From: a virus
DNA length: 57,931 nt
IMG/VR virus record: IMGVR_UViG_3300047469_000176
Location: 1 to 57,931 of that record
Strand: one strand, 5' to 3'
This document shows, piece after piece, positions 54,080-57,931 of the stretch. Each line of letters begins with the position of its first letter. The first letter of the stretch is position 1. The notes below the pieces were generated by a model, which saw only the letters and a list, made by a program, of their open reading frames with translations, had not been told where the DNA came from and ran no database searches. A program made the position numbers and the translations under genes.

Positions 54080-57000
54080 TCACCCAATCCCCCGGATGGG
54101 CAGCCGGAAATGCATTCTGCAACCCGCCTGCGCGCTGCTTTCTACTGTCAGGCGGCCCGCATGCGCATCCAGAATCGATCTGCAGATCGCCAGACCCATG
54201 CCCATGCCACTGCCCTTGGTGGTGAAAAAGGGGTCGAAGATTTTCTCGACGTTCTCCTCGGCGATGCCAGGGCCATTGTCTTCAACGCTTGCGTGCAGCC
54301 ATTGACCGTCACAGGCCGTGCGGATCACCAGTACCCGCCCCTGCTCGCGATGACTGGCCATGGCGTCCAGGGCATTGGTGATGAGGTTGAACAGCAGTTG
54401 CTGAACCTGAACCTGATCCCCGAAAACCCGCTGTGTGGCGGACAGATTCAGTTCGACGCGCACCCCAAGGCCGGAGATTTTGGGCAGTAGCAGGCGCAAC
54501 ACATCGCGCACGATGTCATTCACCGACAGTTCGGCGATCTGAATCGGCGCTTGCGACGCCAGCGACCTCACCGCACGCAGGATGCTGGTGGCCCGCTCAC
54601 CGTCAGCCGATATGTCTTGCAGCCCGGCCCTTGCCTCCTGGACATTCGGGGTTTCGCGGCTCAACCAGCGCAGACTCGCCGCCGAGTTGGTCAGGATGCT
54701 CAGCAACGGCTGACTGATCTCGTGGGCGATGGAAGCTGCCAATTCGCCGAGAACCGCCAGATGGGAGCTTCGCGCCAGCTCGGCCTGGGAAGTACTGAGC
54801 TCGATTTCGGTCTTGGCCCGCAAGCGGCTTTCTTCCAGCGCATGGGCATAGATGCGGGCAGTGTGAAGCGAGACCGCCGCCTGCGACGCCAGCAATTCCA
54901 GCATCGCCAGTTTCTTCTGGTCGAACAGCCGCGGGACCTGACGGTTTTCCAGATACAGCAGCGCCAGTAAAGTCCCCTGCCGTATCAGTGGCAGACAGAG
55001 CACGGAACGGGTCATCCGGTTGGCGAAGTCCGCCCGATGGGCCATCGGACATTGCCGGCTGGCATCGTCGATGACCAGCGGCCGGGACGCGCGAATCGTT
55101 GCGTACAGCACCGACATCGGCACTTCCTCGAACGCCGCATCGCAGCCTTGTGCCGACGAGATCACGGCGCCCCCTTCGAGTCTGGCGGATACGGCGATTT
55201 TCAGGCTGGCGCCGTCGACGGTGACCAGCACGCCACGGTCCGCGCCGGCGTAAAGAATCACTTGCGTCATCAAGGTTTCGACCAGCCGATCCAGGTGCAC
55301 TTCCTCGGAGACCGCTTTCGCCGCCCCCATGCCCGCCTCCATGTCCAGTTTTTCCTGGAGGATGGTGCTCATCGAGCGCTCCACGACCGTGTCGATGGAG
55401 AGGAAGGTATGCTCACGCTCCATCTGCTCGGCCTTGGCGGCAGCGCCCCAGAGGTGATAACAGTCTCGCGACACCCGCAGATGGAGATTGGCCCCCGATA
55501 CCAGGCCCGTCAGCACGCAGGTCTGGGCCAGTTGTTCATGAGCGATAGCCTGCTCATGGATGAATCCCGTTGTTGCGGCCGCGATTCCGGCCTGATCGAA
55601 ATTGCGGATGGCCACGACGTCCTGCCCTTCGAGCCGGGCAATCAAGCCGTCGATCAGCAGTAATTTGTGACGGAAGGTCGCCGGGTTCAATTTGGCCCAG
55701 AGCGCGAAATGGCTTCGGTGCTTCGACAGCAAGGCCAGCCGCGACTCAACGGAACCCGGCGCCTGCGGGCTGCCGAGCGCCAGGCTGTAGAACAGGTAAA
55801 AGGTCGACACATTGATATGCGCCGCGACCGACCAGAGCGAAGGCGCCGCGGCCTCGAACTGGCGGATGGCGAACTCGGCCTCGCCCAACAGGCACGCCGA
55901 CATGCCCGAATACAGCAATGTCCAGAACCGCGCCGGCGCTGATAGCGCCTGGGATGGGTCGTGAGTGGCGAGCACCTTCGACGCACGACCGACCTGCATG
56001 TCGATCGCGAACTGTTTCTGTGCCTCGACGATTCTCTCGACATCGAAGTAGTCGAATTTGCGAATGAAGGTCAGCCCGCGTTCCAGTTCTTCGAGCACTG
56101 AGCTCAAAGGCTCTCCCATCACGAACATGTCCGCGCCCAGATGCGTCACGGCGTAGCACGCCATGACCAGATCGCCACCCCGGCTACCGATCTCGAAGGC
56201 CTTTGACGCCTGCTCCCTGGCAAACGCCAGCGGCAGGGTCCACGGGCTGACTTGATCCATCGCCAGCAGCGTCGAGGTGCGACTGGCTTCGTAGCCGCGC
56301 TGCTCGCCGATATCCAGGGCCAACTGCACGAACGCGTGCCCGTCGACATACTCGTCGTAGCGCGAGGCGATCATCACCCCGAACCACGCAAGCCCATAGC
56401 AACTGGCCGGGGACGTGCCGTGCAGCAACGTCAATTCGACCATTTTTGCCAGGTGCAGAAAGCCCATGCCGTCGTGGGTGAAGAATGACGAAATCAGCGT
56501 GCTGAGCAGCTCCATCGCTGCTTCGGTGTCGGGCTGGTTCATCTGCGGCAGCGCAGCCAGTTCAGGGATCGGCCGCTGCCCGATCAACGCTCGGATGCGC
56601 TGATAAATGTCGTCCAGTTCCTGCTCGTCCGGCTTGCGGGTCAGGGGCGTCTGCAGCAATTGCAGTCCTGCCAGTGCGGCCGCGATAGCCCCTTCATGGT
56701 CGGAGCGCAGGGTCTTGAGCGTTGCCATCAACCGGTAGGTATCGGCCTGTTCGAGCGCGGTGTTCGCGTCTACGAAACACTGGCCGATGAGGGCCTCGGC
56801 GCTGTCGAGGTCGGCGAGCAAAAGGCTGCACTCCGCCGCCAGCCACCGTGCGCAAAATGCCTGCCGCTGGTGATCCGGCTGCGGGGTCATTTCCAGCAGC
56901 GCCTGGGCGGTGACCAGGTAATCGCACGCCTGTTTCACTGCACCTGCGCTTTTTGCAAGCCTGGCGGCATCGATCAATACGCCGATGAAGGGCTCATGAG

Positions 57001-57931
57001 GCCCTTCCAGACACAGGTCTGGCATGCTGCGCTGAATCTGGTTGGCGATCTCGAAAACCGACTTGTCATGGACGGTATGCGCCCGCTGGACCATCAACTG
57101 CGCGATGCGACCGTGTACGGCGGGCCGTACCTCCAGCGGGGTCAGGCCATACGCCGCTTCATGAATCCGGTCGTGGGGGAAGATCAGCGACTGGCCTTCG
57201 TACATCAGCAAACCGGCATCGACCAGCGCCTTCATGACTTTGACGAACTCGATATCGCCCAGCCCGCTCAGCTCGCGCAAAAGGCCTTCGTCCACTTTTA
57301 CCCCGACGCCGCTGGCAAGTCGCATCAAGTCGCGCTCGATCTCGGGCAGGCGATTGAGACGATGGACCATCAGGTCGGCGACGTTATCGGCGTAGCGATG
57401 ACGCGCCACATCCTTAAGCGCCCAGGTCCACTTGCGGTGCTGTCCGTCGAAACGCAGGAGCTTGTCGTCGATCAGCGCGCGCAAGATCTGCACGATGAAA
57501 AACGGGTTACCCGCGGTTTTGGAATGAACGAGTTCGGCGATCTCGGCAACGTCCTGGGCACTCATGTTGAGGTATCTGGCCAGCAATTGCGCCACCGCCT
57601 CTACGGGAAACGGGCCCAGTGCGATGCTTTCTACAACGATGCTTTTGCCATGAACTGCATGGAGTAAACCGTCGGGAGCGCTTAGGCGTGAGGCGGCCGA
57701 AGCGCGATGCGCAAGGATCAGAAAGACGTTGGTGGGGGGCGCATCGAGAAAGGCCCGCAAAAGCGAGAGGGTTGAGTCGTCAGCCCATTGCACATCGTCG
57801 AAGAAAATCACCAGCGGCGTACCGAAGCTGCCAAACACTGCGAGGGTGTCAAGCAACGTCTGATTGGCACGCAGGATGGCATGGTAAGCAGGGACGCTCG
57901 GCTGTTCGCTTGTCGGGCCGAGTATGGCTTC
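54080..57931 (-). CDS. Giant ATPase-GAF-histidine kinase (partial)
   Basis: 1283 codons visible, open to the window edge, so the N-terminus (probably a protein-kinase-like domain and Walker A) is missing. Order: AAA_16-type ATPase with Walker B VIFFDDVQWADD, a long TPR-like helical region, a GAF domain (QVILYAGADRGVLVTVDGASLK), then HisKA with H-box IAHEISQPLLSIL, N-box NLITNALDAM, and G-boxes DNGPGI and GSGMGMGLAI. Typical of the 'trifunctional serine/threonine kinase/ATPase/histidine kinase' family. Host gene next to dusA. Confidence 0.92.
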   Translation of the reverse strand, partial: EAILGPTSEQPSVPAYHAILRANQTLLDTLAVFGSFGTPLVIFFDDVQWADDSTLSLLRAFLDAPPTNVFLILAHRASAASRLSAPDGLLHAVHGKSIVVESIALGPFPVEAVAQLLARYLNMSAQDVAEIAELVHSKTAGNPFFIVQILRALIDDKLLRFDGQHRKWTWALKDVARHRYADNVADLMVHRLNRLPEIERDLMRLASGVGVKVDEGLLRELSGLGDIEFVKVMKALVDAGLLMYEGQSLIFPHDRIHEAAYGLTPLEVRPAVHGRIAQLMVQRAHTVHDKSVFEIANQIQRSMPDLCLEGPHEPFIGVLIDAARLAKSAGAVKQACDYLVTAQALLEMTPQPDHQRQAFCARWLAAECSLLLADLDSAEALIGQCFVDANTALEQADTYRLMATLKTLRSDHEGAIAAALAGLQLLQTPLTRKPDEQELDDIYQRIRALIGQRPIPELAALPQMNQPDTEAAMELLSTLISSFFTHDGMGFLHLAKMVELTLLHGTSPASCYGLAWFGVMIASRYDEYVDGHAFVQLALDIGEQRGYEASRTSTLLAMDQVSPWTLPLAFAREQASKAFEIGSRGGDLVMACYAVTHLGADMFVMGEPLSSVLEELERGLTFIRKFDYFDVERIVEAQKQFAIDMQVGRASKVLATHDPSQALSAPARFWTLLYSGMSACLLGEAEFAIRQFEAAAPSLWSVAAHINVSTFYLFYSLALGSPQAPGSVESRLALLSKHRSHFALWAKLNPATFRHKLLLIDGLIARLEGQDVVAIRNFDQAGIAAATTGFIHEQAIAHEQLAQTCVLTGLVSGANLHLRVSRDCYHLWGAAAKAEQMEREHTFLSIDTVVERSMSTILQEKLDMEAGMGAAKAVSEEVHLDRLVETLMTQVILYAGADRGVLVTVDGASLKIAVSARLEGGAVISSAQGCDAAFEEVPMSVLYATIRASRPLVIDDASRQCPMAHRADFANRMTRSVLCLPLIRQGTLLALLYLENRQVPRLFDQKKLAMLELLASQAAVSLHTARIYAHALEESRLRAKTEIELSTSQAELARSSHLAVLGELAASIAHEISQPLLSILTNSAASLRWLSRETPNVQEARAGLQDISADGERATSILRAVRSLASQAPIQIAELSVNDIVRDVLRLLLPKISGLGVRVELNLSATQRVFGDQVQVQQLLFNLITNALDAMASHREQGRVLVIRTACDGQWLHASVEDNGPGIAEENVEKIFDPFFTTKGSGMGMGLAICRSILDAHAGRLTVESSAQAGCRMHFRLPIRGIG

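Noticed and set aside
56660-57667. 335-codon plus-strand frame over the kinase gene
   Set aside because: Antisense shadow of the ATPase domain of the histidine kinase.
1-57931. CRISPR arrays, rRNA genes and insertion sequences
   Set aside because: No regularly spaced repeats of CRISPR type, no rRNA sequence and no transposase or IS ends were seen on reading both strands.

Overview
The window is a piece of a Pseudomonas chromosome (P. fluorescens/P. putida-like by the look of its dusA, xylH and hybrid histidine-kinase genes; about 60% GC) that carries one complete, apparently intact temperate siphovirus prophage of about 52 kb, inserted in the 5' end of dusA. Host DNA is at the left (xylH 3' end, a ParD/ParE-type toxin-antitoxin pair, dusA on the minus strand) and at the right (a very large ATPase/GAF/histidine-kinase gene on the minus strand, running off the edge). 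Imperfect copies of the dusA attachment site lie at about 1901-1940 and 53889-53928.

Prophage layout, left to right: integrase (2087-3202, plus); small leftward genes and a lone response regulator (3.2-5.0 kb); lysis genes (i-spanin with a nested o-spanin, SleB-type endolysin); tail fibre and tail-tip genes; tape measure; a tail-assembly chaperone with a -1 slippery site; major tail protein; head-tail connectors; lambda-type head genes (capsid E, decoration D, S49 protease C with a probable nested scaffold, portal B, gpW, TerL, TerS). All of these late genes lie on the minus strand from about 28 kb down to 5 kb. A DUF4124 gene (plus strand) and a RelE/Xre toxin-antitoxin pair (plus strand) are inserted as separate cassettes.

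The early minus-strand operon runs from 38.0 kb down to 29.6 kb: cro, CII-like gene, Rha/KilA-type regulator, O-like initiator with an iteron cluster inside the gene, DnaB helicase, small genes, DUF1364 and VRR-NUC nucleases, a second tyrosine recombinase, and a gene in the position of a late regulator (Q). The CI repressor (38.1 kb, plus) is followed by a cytoplasmic-protein plus four-TM-protein pair arranged like lambda rexA-rexB. The second early operon (plus strand, 41.0-53.8 kb) starts at a strong promoter overlapped by three operators spaced exactly 24 bp and of the same type as the cI-cro operators. It carries a boxA-like leader, many small coupled genes, DUF2303, a DNA methyltransferase, an HNH nuclease, an HD-domain (p)ppGpp-hydrolase-like protein and a PrtN/excisionase-like gene next to the right attachment site. 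In the excised circle the integrase would lie directly downstream of that gene.

Most notable observations: the Rex-like pair behind cI; two opposite-strand morons that share an upstream module with a covarying hairpin (ATGGG loop) just before the Shine-Dalgarno; a 0.5-kb non-coding, hairpin-rich stretch with several GGA motifs and a terminator (43.6-44.0 kb); lambda-like paired operator regions; an intragenic iteron origin; a recoded dusA 5' end supplied by the phage; and several small genes (28, 37 and 51 codons) found only through context. All function calls are from reading the sequence; no database search was possible.
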